Assembly (NCBI GenBank): GCA_946622415.1
Contig: CAMOPX010000009.1
Coordinates: forward strand, 1 to 64,000
Reading direction: 5' to 3'
Length of the DNA: 64,000 nt
Source: an uncultured bacterium
Lineage (GTDB): Bacteria > Cyanobacteriota > Vampirovibrionia > Gastranaerophilales > Gastranaerophilaceae
Positions 51,092 to 61,162 of the stretch are shown here, piece after piece. Numbering within the stretch: the first letter of the stretch is position 1; each line of letters begins with the position of its first letter. The translations under genes were made by a program, and so were the position numbers. The notes beneath the pieces were generated by a model. That model saw nothing but the letters and a program-made list of their open reading frames with translations, searched no databases and was not told where the DNA came from.

Positions 51092-51814
51092 ATGAATACA
51101 ATTTTAATTATAGATGATGATATATCAATTTGTGAATTAGTAAAAATAAACTTAGAATTATGCGGATACAATGCAATTTATTCAACCGACCCTGTTAAAG
51201 GATTTGCTTTAATTTTACAGGAGAATCCCTCTCTTGTTATATTGGATGTTATGATGGGAAAAGTCAGCGGTTTTGACGTTGCAAAAAAAATCAGAAGAAC
51301 GGAAGGAATTGAAAAAACTCCGATTATAATGCTCACTGCATTATCGGAATTAAACAACAAACTGGAAGGCTTTAACAGCGGAATAGACGATTATTTAACA
51401 AAACCCTTTGAAATAGAAGAATTAAAAGCAAGAGTACTTGCATTGTTAAATAGAAGCGGGCAGGAAATGAGCTCTTTAAGAGTTAAAGAGGTGCTTTCAA
51501 AAGGCGATATCACTCTTATTCCCGAAAGCTACAGCGTGCAAATTGTAGATAAAACAGCACAATTGACCCCTATTGAATTTGAGATTTTAAATGTCTTAAT
51601 GCAAAAAGAAGGTTCTATGGTATCATCCGCAGAATTATTAAAAGAAGTTTGGGGTTACAGTAATGAAGGCATAGACACAGTGGATACAATAAGGGTACAT
51701 ATTACTCACTTGCGAGCGAAAATAAATAAGATTTCTTCCGAAAAAAACAAATATATAAAAACAATCTATGGCGGCGGATACAGACTTCTTGCTAACGGTG
51801 CGGAAGACAAATGA
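51092..51814 (+). CDS. OmpR/PhoB-family response regulator
   Basis: 240 residues: receiver domain (about 1-120) with acidic pocket Asp8/Asp9, phospho-acceptor Asp52 in LVILDVMM and the switch Lys in DDYLTKPF; winged-helix DNA-binding domain (about 140-236) ending IKTIYGGGYRLL. No histidine kinase gene adjoins it, so it is an orphan here. Its stop overlaps the protease start by 4 bases (ATGA), so the two proteins are made together. Confidence 0.93.
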   Translation: MNTILIIDDDISICELVKINLELCGYNAIYSTDPVKGFALILQENPSLVILDVMMGKVSGFDVAKKIRRTEGIEKTPIIMLTALSELNNKLEGFNSGIDDYLTKPFEIEELKARVLALLNRSGQEMSSLRVKEVLSKGDITLIPESYSVQIVDKTAQLTPIEFEILNVLMQKEGSMVSSAELLKEVWGYSNEGIDTVDTIRVHITHLRAKINKISSEKNKYIKTIYGGGYRLLANGAEDK

Positions 51815-53067
51815 AAATAAGTATTAATAAAAAAGTCTACCCGAAAATAGTTACGCTTCTGTTGATTTTTGTTTTATTTTTTATCACAACTCATAAAGAA
51901 ATAGAAACAAAGCATATCAACAGAGTAAATAACTTGTCAGAAACAAATATAATCAATGAAAGACAAGTTTCTCCGAAACAGCTTTTTTATGAAGCTTGGG
52001 TAAATATAAAAAATAACTACTATAATCCCAATCTGAATAAACAAAATTGGGCAAAATGGAAAAAAAGATATCTGAATAAAATAAAAACACAAGAAGATGC
52101 CTATGTTGCAATAAATTCAATGATTGCTTCATTGGACGATTCGTATTCAAAATTTTTATCCGAAGAAGAATTCAAAGAACAAAACAGCGCCATAAATTCA
52201 AAATTATATGGAATCGGAATTAATATAGCGTCTTACTCAGGAAAAATATACATAGCAAACGTAATCGAAAATGCTCCTGCGTATATTGCCGATATTCGTA
52301 CGGGCGATATAATTTTAAAGGTTAACGGCACAAATACAAACGGTGTTTCCATATATGAAGTTGCAAAATTAATAAGAGGAGAAGTAAATCAGCCGTTAAC
52401 TCTTGAATTATTAAGAGGAAACGATAAATTTGTCAAAGTATTAAAAAGACAAGAAATAAAAATAAAAACGATAGAATCAAAAAAACTGACGGATAAAATC
52501 GGCTACATAAGAATCTCAAGCTTTATCGGACAAGATACACCAAAGGATTTTGTACTTGCTTTAAATAAGCTTTCGGATACAAAAGGACTGATTGTAGATG
52601 TAAGAGGAAATTCCGGCGGACTTTTCCAAAACGCAATTGTAATTTCAAACTTGTTTATGAAAACGGGAAACATAGTGAGTGTAGTTGCAAGAACAGGTAA
52701 AACCAATGTTTACAATGCAAAAGATGAAGGCTGCATTTATGAAAATCCCATTGTTGTCCTTATAGATTCAAACTCCGCTTCAAGCTCCGAAATTTTGGCA
52801 TCAGCACTTCGGGATAACAAAAGAGCGACTCTTGTCGGAACAAAAACCTTTGGAAAAGGACTCGTTCAAAAAGTATTTTCAATGCCGAATAAAACGGGAA
52901 TGAATCTTACTATTGCAAAATATTTAACCCCCAACGGCACAGACATTAATAAAAACGGAATCGTGCCCGATTATACCGTAACATTAAGCCATGATGATTT
53001 TATAAACAATAACGATTCTCAACTAAATTACGCAAAAACTTATCTTGAAAAAATGTTTTTAAATTAA
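51811..53067 (+). CDS. ctpA: C-terminal processing protease (S41, CtpA-like)
   Basis: Periplasmic Ser/Lys protease of 418 residues. N-terminal membrane anchor (about 10-28), PDZ domain (about 130-210) with KLYGIGINIASYSG and the S41 domain (about 215-400). The nucleophile Ser is in SNSASSSEIL and the Lys in TKTFGKGLVQK. It may trim envelope proteins or peptidoglycan hydrolases. The 4-base overlap with a response regulator gene suggests envelope-stress control. Confidence 0.92.
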   Translation: MKISINKKVYPKIVTLLLIFVLFFITTHKEIETKHINRVNNLSETNIINERQVSPKQLFYEAWVNIKNNYYNPNLNKQNWAKWKKRYLNKIKTQEDAYVAINSMIASLDDSYSKFLSEEEFKEQNSAINSKLYGIGINIASYSGKIYIANVIENAPAYIADIRTGDIILKVNGTNTNGVSIYEVAKLIRGEVNQPLTLELLRGNDKFVKVLKRQEIKIKTIESKKLTDKIGYIRISSFIGQDTPKDFVLALNKLSDTKGLIVDVRGNSGGLFQNAIVISNLFMKTGNIVSVVARTGKTNVYNAKDEGCIYENPIVVLIDSNSASSSEILASALRDNKRATLVGTKTFGKGLVQKVFSMPNKTGMNLTIAKYLTPNGTDINKNGIVPDYTVTLSHDDFINNNDSQLNYAKTYLEKMFLN

Positions 53068-53172
53068 TAGGGATTTGACTCGTAACCGTTCCCAAAGTTT
53101 GCGGGAAAATTTACATTTATCCTGTAAACTCTAATTGTGGTAAAATGGTTTTGTATTTTAGGAGTTAATTTT

Positions 53173-54099
53173 ATGTTACTTAGTATAATTTTATTGATAG
53201 TCGGTTTTACCCTGCTTGTTAAAGGAGCGGACTTTTTTGTTGAAGGCGCAAGTGCTTTAGCATTAAAATTAAAAATTCCGCAAATTATCATAGGTCTGAC
53301 GATAGTCGCCATGGGAACCAGCGCACCGGAAGCAGGTGTCAGTATAACATCAGCCATAAAAGGTATAGAAGGCATTGCTATCGGAAACGTTATAGGTTCT
53401 AATATTGCAAATGTATTATTGATTCTTGGGGTAACGGGTGTTATTACCGCCCTGCCTATTAAAAAAAATACAATAAAATACGAAATACCCTTTACCTGCT
53501 TTATTAGCGGTTTAGTGCTTTTAATGGGTTATTATTTTCACTATATAACACGACTGTGTGCAATAGTTTTTATTTTGCTTTTCATTGTATTTTTGATTTA
53601 TCTTTTAAAAATAGCAAAAAATGTTGAAGAAGTAAGCGAAAGTGCTTCTAAACTATCCGTTATAAAGATAATATTATTCATAATAATAGGAATCCTTGGT
53701 TTAATATACGGAAGCGATTTTACAGTTAACAGCGCAATAGATATTGCTCATAGAATCGGCGTATCGGATAGAATCATAGGTTTAACGATTGTTGCCATCG
53801 GAACAAGTCTGCCTGAGCTTGTAACGTGTATTATTGCAGGCATTAAAAAGCAGGCTGATTTAGCAATCGGAAATATTGTAGGTTCAAACATTTTTAATAT
53901 TCTTTTTGTTCTGGGATTAACAGGCATAATTAAACCGATTAAATTTGACAGTGCGTTTTATACAGACGGCTTAATAATGTTATTTTCAATTATGCTGTTA
54001 TTTGTTTATACAGTTAAAAAACAAAGACTATCAAGACTTCAAGGAATAAGCTTTTTATTATTTTATGTAGCATATATGATATTTGCGGTTACTAAGTAA
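53173..54099 (+). CDS. calcium/sodium antiporter (CaCA family, YrbG-like)
   Basis: 308 residues with about ten helices in two inverted repeats. Each repeat has the alpha motif: VAMGTSAPEAGVSITSAIKG with GNVIGSNIANVLLILG, and VAIGTSLPELVTCIIAGIKK with GNIVGSNIFNILFVLG. ATG 53173 follows AGGAG; a frame to 53137 lacks a ribosome site. It exchanges Ca2+ (or similar) for Na+ or K+ across the inner membrane. The next gene follows after 1 base. Confidence 0.92.
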   Translation: MLLSIILLIVGFTLLVKGADFFVEGASALALKLKIPQIIIGLTIVAMGTSAPEAGVSITSAIKGIEGIAIGNVIGSNIANVLLILGVTGVITALPIKKNTIKYEIPFTCFISGLVLLMGYYFHYITRLCAIVFILLFIVFLIYLLKIAKNVEEVSESASKLSVIKIILFIIIGILGLIYGSDFTVNSAIDIAHRIGVSDRIIGLTIVAIGTSLPELVTCIIAGIKKQADLAIGNIVGSNIFNILFVLGLTGIIKPIKFDSAFYTDGLIMLFSIMLLFVYTVKKQRLSRLQGISFLLFYVAYMIFAVTK

Positions 54100-54100
54100 A

Positions 54101-55909
54101 ATGAATAAAACAAAAATACTTTCTTTACTATTCTTATCGGCTTTTATTGTTTCTTTGGTTTATACCATTTTTGCAAGATTCGATGAAATATCGGTACCGT
54201 ATTTTAAGGGTATAAGGAAAAGCATACAAACAGATGTAATTTATAAATCCGAACCGACAAAAATTTTATATGATAATAAAGAAGCCGATATTAAAATAAA
54301 AATAGATAAAAATCACTATCTATACGGAGAAAAAACCTATAAAAAAGTCGATAAAATAAGTTTTCAAGATAAAGCTTCGATTGATGAAGTTTTAATTTAT
54401 AACGAAAAACAAGTAACACAATATAAAACCATACCCGATTCAATAGAAATAAATAATGAAAAAAATATAATCACAAAAACAGCGATATCATTTTTATCCT
54501 TTTTTTATAATTACAAATTGTTTTTAATTTCTTATTTGTTTTTGATTTTATTTTTATCTTTTTCAAAATTAAATTTCAATCATAAAGCAACATTTATTTT
54601 AATTACTTTGATTGCTCTTTTATTGAGAATTACACAATTAAACGAGATTCCTTTTTGGGATGATGAAATATATGTTCTTGTGCATACGGCAAAATATTCA
54701 AAATTTCTTGAAATGTTTAATGACCCCGGAAATCCGCCTTTGTTTTTTATTATTTTTAAAATTTGGAGAACAATAGTACAAAAAGAACAATTTTTCAGAT
54801 GTTTATCCGTAATTACGGGAATAGTATTTAATATTGCGTTTTATTTTTATATAAAACAGTGGCTTAATAAATCAAAAGCGCTCTTTGCATATTTTGTTGT
54901 TGCAATATCTTTAATGCTTATTTATTTTTCACAAGAAATAAGATGTTATATGCTTTTGATGTTGTTTTCCTGCGTGAGCTCGTTTTTACTTTTTAAATAT
55001 AATAAAAAAACAAACAAATTATATTTAATAAATTCTGTTTTAATGCTGAACACTCATTTTTACGGGTGCTTTTTGTGGCTTTATAATTATATTTTCGGTG
55101 TTTCTATTTTTTATAAAAATAAAGAAAGAACAAAGAATTTTATAATAAACAATATTATTTCTTTTTTGATTTTTATTCCGAATGTAATTTTGAAAACAAA
55201 AAGTTTAAGTTCAAGCTTCAACAGCTGGATTCAAAAACCGATTTTATCGGATTTTATTGAAGTATTGAGAGATTTTTCTTTTTCTGTGCTTATAATCGGA
55301 TTGTTTATTTTTCTTGTTTTTTATTGTTGTAAAAAAACAATGTCAAAACGACAAAAATTATTTATTAAATACAATTCTTTTGCAATAATATCCGTAATCG
55401 CATTTAGTTTTGCGTTTTCTTATTTAATAAAACCGATATTTCATTACAGATATTTTTATGTTATTTATCCTTTTTATCTGGCTTTATGTATTTATGTAAT
55501 TTGTTATAACTATAAAACAATATATAAAAGCTTTTTAAGATTTTTATTTTTCATTTTATTCTGCACAACCGGAAGATTAAATACACAGAATTTTTACAAC
55601 AATTCCAATCTTTATTACTCTTATATAAAACAAGATATTGATTCATCAAAAAGAAATTATGTATTTTTTAATAATACCGTCGAAAATTATAAAAATTTTA
55701 AAACAGGTATAGAAGATAAAGCAAAACTGATTTATTTAGCTGTCGACAGGGGGCTTGATGATATTGATCCTGAAGAACATGGTATCAGCTTTCCTTGTGT
55801 TTGTTATACTTTAAATTTGTATTTAAAAGAAAATGTCTATAAAAAAGCAAGTAATATTAAAATTTATAAAACTCCATTAGGTGTGATATCAAAGGTTAGC
55901 TATAATTAG
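54101..55909 (+). CDS. GT39/ArnT-like membrane glycosyltransferase
   Basis: 602 residues with an N-terminal helix, a soluble section (about 30-135) and about ten further helices. The periplasmic-loop acid motif is IPFWDDEIYVLVHTAKY and PGNPPLFFIIFKIWR follows, as in polyprenyl-phosphate-sugar:protein or lipid A mannosyl/arabinosyl transferases (PMT_2). The insert between helix 1 and the rest is unusual. It starts right after the exchanger stop. Donor and acceptor are unknown; it could decorate the nearby surface proteins (speculation). It overlaps the convergent metallo-hydrolase gene by 14 bases. Confidence 0.8.
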   Translation: MNKTKILSLLFLSAFIVSLVYTIFARFDEISVPYFKGIRKSIQTDVIYKSEPTKILYDNKEADIKIKIDKNHYLYGEKTYKKVDKISFQDKASIDEVLIYNEKQVTQYKTIPDSIEINNEKNIITKTAISFLSFFYNYKLFLISYLFLILFLSFSKLNFNHKATFILITLIALLLRITQLNEIPFWDDEIYVLVHTAKYSKFLEMFNDPGNPPLFFIIFKIWRTIVQKEQFFRCLSVITGIVFNIAFYFYIKQWLNKSKALFAYFVVAISLMLIYFSQEIRCYMLLMLFSCVSSFLLFKYNKKTNKLYLINSVLMLNTHFYGCFLWLYNYIFGVSIFYKNKERTKNFIINNIISFLIFIPNVILKTKSLSSSFNSWIQKPILSDFIEVLRDFSFSVLIIGLFIFLVFYCCKKTMSKRQKLFIKYNSFAIISVIAFSFAFSYLIKPIFHYRYFYVIYPFYLALCIYVICYNYKTIYKSFLRFLFFILFCTTGRLNTQNFYNNSNLYYSYIKQDIDSSKRNYVFFNNTVENYKNFKTGIEDKAKLIYLAVDRGLDDIDPEEHGISFPCVCYTLNLYLKENVYKKASNIKIYKTPLGVISKVSYN

Positions 55910-56534
55910 AGCCGAAATAAGGATTAAATTTCTTTTCGTGCGCTATTGTTGTCGGATATCCGTGACCCGGAAAAACGGTTATATTTTCGTCCAGCGTAAA
56001 TAATTTTTGTTTAATACTTTGTTCAATCTCTGAAAAATCACCACCATACAGGTCGCATCTTCCTATTGACTCTTTAAATAATGTATCCCCCGAGAATAAT
56101 AAATCACCGATTAAGTAGCACACACCGCCTTTTGAATGACCTTTTGTGCGGATAATTTTTATTTCCGTATTTGCTATTTTAAGATTTTTTGTTTTTTCAT
56201 CCAAAAGCGCATCAATGCAGGGCACTTTTATTTCGTCCACTTCTGCCATTGTACATTGAGCGGGAACTTGGTTTAACAAATCAACATCTTCTTTATTCAT
56301 CATAACAGGCACAATCGGGAAATGTTTTTTCATCTCGGAAACACAATAAACGTGGTCAAAATGCCCATGGGTAATTAAAATATATTTTAAATTTAATTTT
56401 TCTTTTTTAATAAAATCTGTTATTTCATCAATACAACATGTACAATCAATAAGCAAAGCTTCTTTTGTTTCTTTATCAAAAACAACATAAGTTGTTGCAC
56501 CAAAAATTCCGTTCGGGAATATTTTTACTTCCAT
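55896..56534 (-). CDS. metallo-beta-lactamase-fold hydrolase (glyoxalase II-like)
   Basis: 212 residues. Zinc ligands: THGHFDH (HxHxDH), the later His in TKGHSKGGVCY, Asp in LFSGDTLF, and the final His in FPGHGYPTTIAHEKKFNP. The family hydrolyses thioesters such as S-lactoylglutathione-like substrates. AAGGAAAT precedes the ATG; the first 10 bases overlap the upstream hypothetical gene, so translation is coupled. Confidence 0.9.
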   Translation of the reverse strand: MEVKIFPNGIFGATTYVVFDKETKEALLIDCTCCIDEITDFIKKEKLNLKYILITHGHFDHVYCVSEMKKHFPIVPVMMNKEDVDLLNQVPAQCTMAEVDEIKVPCIDALLDEKTKNLKIANTEIKIIRTKGHSKGGVCYLIGDLLFSGDTLFKESIGRCDLYGGDFSEIEQSIKQKLFTLDENITVFPGHGYPTTIAHEKKFNPYFGSNYS

Positions 56535-56767
56535 TTTATTTCCTTTTTCAAAAAACTTTTTATACGCATTTTAGCATACAAAATTTTTTTAATAAATCCT
56601 GAGGGGTTTAAATCACAATAAACATCATAAAGAATACCCGTCATCTTTTTATCCGAAACATCAAAATGACGTTGAAGTTCTTTTATATACATGTTTATAT
56701 AGTTTTTAATTTTGTAATCTATGTATACGTCTTTCAGTATGTGTTTTTTTGAAATAAAATTTCTCAT
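56525..56767 (-). CDS. small hypothetical protein
   Basis: 80 residues, Lys/Ile/Tyr-rich and probably helical (NYINMYIKELQRHFDVSDKKMTGILYDVYCDLN), no membrane segment or known motif. It overlaps the metallo-hydrolase gene by 10 bases and is likely co-transcribed with it. I do not recognise the family; codon use resembles neighbours. Confidence 0.5.
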   Translation of the reverse strand: MRNFISKKHILKDVYIDYKIKNYINMYIKELQRHFDVSDKKMTGILYDVYCDLNPSGFIKKILYAKMRIKSFLKKEIKWK

Positions 56768-56857
56768 TATAAATTGATTTTATTAAATTTTATTTTAAAT
56801 TTCATTAGAAAAATTACCCAATAAGCAATATACACATGTTTAAATTGTTATGTTATC

Positions 56858-57796
56858 ATGTTGAGCGTGAGGATAAAGTTTTATTTTAACAACATAAAAT
56901 TAATTAAAGCCAATGTATTATGCATAGTTTTATTCTTTATTTTTGCGGGTGTATTTAGTCAAAAAGCAGAAGCTATAAGAATAGGATTATCGGAAGGTGT
57001 TGAAAAAACATACATCGGCTCTACTCAAAATGCTCAATTTTTAGATGCAACGACAGGAAAGCTTCTTTTTGTTTCCCGCTCGTTTTTCCCTTATTCAATA
57101 AAAGCATGGGATGATTCTATTGCAGTAAAAGTAAAAGGCAAATACTACGATTGCGACACAAATGCAATATATATTCAAAATCCGAAACATAAAGGTTTCT
57201 TGGCAACAAAAAGACGCTGGTACAGAGGGGATATGATTGTATACAATATCGGCGGAAGATTGACAGTTGTGAATACCTTACCTTTAGAAGAATATATTAT
57301 GGGTGTAGTTCCATCGGAAATGCCATCTAAATGGAATTTTGAAGCACACAAAGCTCAGGCAATTGCAGCAAGAAGTTATGCTCTTGCAAATTTAAATAAA
57401 CATTCAAGCAAAGGTTATGACCTTAAAGATACTCCTGCGGACCAAGCCTATGGCGGCGCAAGCAGTGAAACAATACAAACAACAAGAGCCGTTTTATCCA
57501 CAAGGGGAGAGGTTTTAACCTATGACAATAAAATTATTCCCGCATACTATCACGCTTCATCAGGCGGAAAAACAATACAAGCGGGGCAAGTTTGGAATCA
57601 TGACCTTCCTTTTATAAGGTCTGTTGATGCATTTGATTGGGGAACAAGAAAGAATGGTCATGGCGTAGGCATGAGCCAATACGGTGCAAATAATCTTGCA
57701 AATAAAGGACTTAGCGCAAGACAAATATTGAATTATTTTTATAAAGACATTAATTTTTCAAGGTTAAAAGAACCCGAAGAAGACGAAGAAGAATAA
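56858..57796 (+). CDS. SpoIID/LytB-domain protein (lytic transglycosylase-like)
   Basis: 312 residues with an N-terminal membrane or signal segment (about 15-38) and a SpoIID domain (about 130-300). Hallmarks: LEEYIMGVVPSEMPSKWNFEAHKAQAIAARSYAL and the C-terminal GHGVGMSQYGANNLANKGLSARQILNYFY. In sporulation SpoIID cleaves glycan strands; cyanobacterial-lineage and many other non-sporulating bacteria have homologues, so this is not evidence for spores. No Shine-Dalgarno is visible. It ends EEDEEE, 13 bases from the convergent atpC. Confidence 0.88.
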   Translation: MLSVRIKFYFNNIKLIKANVLCIVLFFIFAGVFSQKAEAIRIGLSEGVEKTYIGSTQNAQFLDATTGKLLFVSRSFFPYSIKAWDDSIAVKVKGKYYDCDTNAIYIQNPKHKGFLATKRRWYRGDMIVYNIGGRLTVVNTLPLEEYIMGVVPSEMPSKWNFEAHKAQAIAARSYALANLNKHSSKGYDLKDTPADQAYGGASSETIQTTRAVLSTRGEVLTYDNKIIPAYYHASSGGKTIQAGQVWNHDLPFIRSVDAFDWGTRKNGHGVGMSQYGANNLANKGLSARQILNYFYKDINFSRLKEPEEDEEE

Positions 57797-57809
57797 AAAC
57801 ACTAAAAAA

Positions 57810-58217
57810 TTATATGTGTTTATCCGTTGCTGAAATCCTTGCAATAGCTTTAGCCAGAGCAATTTGAGCTCTTGCCATATCAATATTATCGCCTTTTGCT
57901 TTAATTCTTGCTTCCGCACGCTCTCTTGCTTGTTTTGCACGAGCAACATCAATATCACAATCCAGTTCTGCAATATCGGTTAATATCGTTGCTTTATTTT
58001 CGGAAAACTGAAGAATCCCGCCCATTATCGCAATACAGGTTGGTTTTTTGTCTTTAACAACCTTTGCAACACCGATATTCAGTGCACACACGACAGGAAT
58101 ATGGTTTTTTAATATTCCCATATACCCCTCGGGTGTTTTAACATATAATTCATCTATATCGTTTTCATAAACAATTTCCTGATGAGTTATAACTTTTATA
58201 TGGATTCCGTTGCTCAT
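57810..58217 (-). CDS. atpC: ATP synthase epsilon subunit
   Basis: Central-stalk subunit of F1, 135 residues. N-terminal beta-sandwich (YENDIDELYVKTPEGYMGILKNHIPVV) and two C-terminal helices rich in Ala, Arg and Lys (DVARAKQARERAEARIKAKG). It follows atpD by 5 bases. No other ATP synthase genes are adjacent: the beta/epsilon pair stands alone, as in cyanobacteria. Confidence 0.95.
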   Translation of the reverse strand: MSNGIHIKVITHQEIVYENDIDELYVKTPEGYMGILKNHIPVVCALNIGVAKVVKDKKPTCIAIMGGILQFSENKATILTDIAELDCDIDVARAKQARERAEARIKAKGDNIDMARAQIALAKAIARISATDKHI

Positions 58218-58222
58218 AAAAA

Positions 58223-59641
<1,419 letters not shown>

Positions 59642-59745
59642 TTAATTTTTCCTCATAAACTTTATAGATATAGAAATTATACCTTAAAAAACATCTTCAT
59701 TTTAGTAAAATCATATGTTTGTAGGAGTATTAAAGCTAAAAAATC

Positions 59746-60618
59746 CTAAACCCTATATACTTTCAACAAAAAATCACTGCCTTTTAAAACCACAAAATCG
59801 GAATTTTTTTCTGTAATTGAATGATTTTTCAATTTTTTATATTTTTCATCTTCAGGTAAAATCTCATATTTATCAAATTTTATATATCTGTTTTTAATCT
59901 CCACATAAGGACTTGCCCAAGGGTATAAGGCTCTTAAATGTCTTGCAACATCTTCTTTTGTTTTATTTAAATCAATAATGACTTCTTTGTGCGTAATTTG
60001 GTGCTCATAGGAGGCAAATTTTTCATCTTGTTTTATGGGTTGAAGTTGTTTTTTATCAAGCAAATCCAATAAATCTTTAACCAAACCCTCTGCCAATTTG
60101 CAGGTTTTTGATTTTAAGGTTTTTCCGTTTTCATTTTCCCCTATTGGGATTGCTTCTTGTAATAAAATATCTCCTTCGTCAAATTTTTCAGACATTTCAT
60201 GCACGGTTAAGCCTGTTACTTTTTGATTTAAATAAATTACCCAAAAATAAGGGTTTGCGCCTCTGTTGTGCGGCAGCAACGCCGGATGAAAATTAACGCA
60301 ATAAACAGTATCTAAAATTTCTCTGCCCAGTTTTTCTCCCCAAGAGCCTACAATCAGGATATCGGGTTTTAATTTTTTAATTGTTTTAATAAATTTTTTT
60401 TCATTAACGCTTCTTGCTTTAATTTCTTTTAACTTTTCGGATTTTATTATGACAAAATCCTCTGAGGGATTAAAAATATCTTTAAAAAATAAACAAAAAC
60501 TATTAAATTTTCTTCTGTCAGAGCGAAAAACACCGACTATTTCATGGTTTGAAGCTTTGATTCCTTTTATTAAAGAATAAAGCATTTGCCCGTAACCGAC
60601 TAAAACCACTCTTGCCAT
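59746..60618 (-). CDS. formyltransferase-family protein (Fmt/ArnA-like)
   Basis: 290 residues, with the N-terminal formyltransferase fold and a Fmt-type C-terminal domain (about 205-290). The catalytic triad of the N10-formyl-tetrahydrofolate enzymes is visible: N109 and H111 in VNFHPALLPHNRG, and D150 in KFDEGDILLQ. It could be methionyl-tRNA formyltransferase, but the sequence around it (ANPYFWVIYLNQKVTGLTVHEM) also resembles sugar-nucleotide N-formyltransferases. The Fmt-like tail favours the former only weakly. It is downstream of a small secreted-protein gene by 10 bases. Confidence 0.78.
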   Translation of the reverse strand: MARVVLVGYGQMLYSLIKGIKASNHEIVGVFRSDRRKFNSFCLFFKDIFNPSEDFVIIKSEKLKEIKARSVNEKKFIKTIKKLKPDILIVGSWGEKLGREILDTVYCVNFHPALLPHNRGANPYFWVIYLNQKVTGLTVHEMSEKFDEGDILLQEAIPIGENENGKTLKSKTCKLAEGLVKDLLDLLDKKQLQPIKQDEKFASYEHQITHKEVIIDLNKTKEDVARHLRALYPWASPYVEIKNRYIKFDKYEILPEDEKYKKLKNHSITEKNSDFVVLKGSDFLLKVYRV

Positions 60619-60628
60619 ATTTAATTCG

Positions 60629-61063
60629 CTATCTTACATCAAGAATAAATTCATCCCCGCCAAAATGTTTAAGACGGACATTTTTCTTTCCGTGTACCGT
60701 AATAAGAGATTTAATTTCACCGTTTTTATAGTTTTGAAATTCACTTCTTGAAACTGTCGGATAAATATAGAATAAATGGAAAGTTCTATATTTTTCATCG
60801 TTCAGTAATAAGATTTTTTTCTGTTTCATTCTTTTATTGCTGATTTTTAATTTTTTATCTTTATCAAATTGGGATATCAAAACAATTTCATAATCAGGAA
60901 ACAATTTTTGTACATCATCTTTTGATAAAAGCGCACCGTTTTCATAAAACTTTAATTCATCTTCATTAAAAGTAATCGTTCTTGAATCAAATTTTAAATC
61001 GTAATTTGCAAAAACCGGTGACATAAAAAGCGTTAATAAAACAGAAAAAATAATCTTCTTCAT
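60629..61063 (-). CDS. small secreted protein of unknown function
   Basis: 144 residues with a signal peptide (about 1-19, MKKIIFSVLLTLFMSPVFA). The mature part is Lys-rich with predicted beta strands, no Cys, and a final HFGGDEFILDVR. No family is recognised. It lies 10 bases upstream of the formyltransferase gene, and AAGGAA precedes the ATG. It may be periplasmic. Confidence 0.55.
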   Translation of the reverse strand: MKKIIFSVLLTLFMSPVFANYDLKFDSRTITFNEDELKFYENGALLSKDDVQKLFPDYEIVLISQFDKDKKLKISNKRMKQKKILLLNDEKYRTFHLFYIYPTVSRSEFQNYKNGEIKSLITVHGKKNVRLKHFGGDEFILDVR

Positions 61064-61126
61064 AAAAAATTCCTTTTTTATTTACTTTAGCATAAATTTA
61101 TCTCTCGGGCAATTTTTAATTACAAT

Positions 61127-61155
61127 TTATCAAAACATAAAAACGTGATATAATT
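61127..61155 (+). promoter_or_regulatory. extended -10 promoter placing the start at the GH57 ATG
   Basis: -35 TTATCA (61127-61132), 17-base spacer, and TGATATAAT extended -10 (61147-61155). The expected transcript start (about 61162) is at the first base of the ATG at 61163. Confidence 0.6.
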
Positions 61156-61162
61156 TTTCTGT

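Noticed and set aside
56858-57796. SpoIID-like gene as evidence of a spore-former
   Set aside because: The domain is widespread in non-sporulating bacteria, and no other sporulation genes are in the window.
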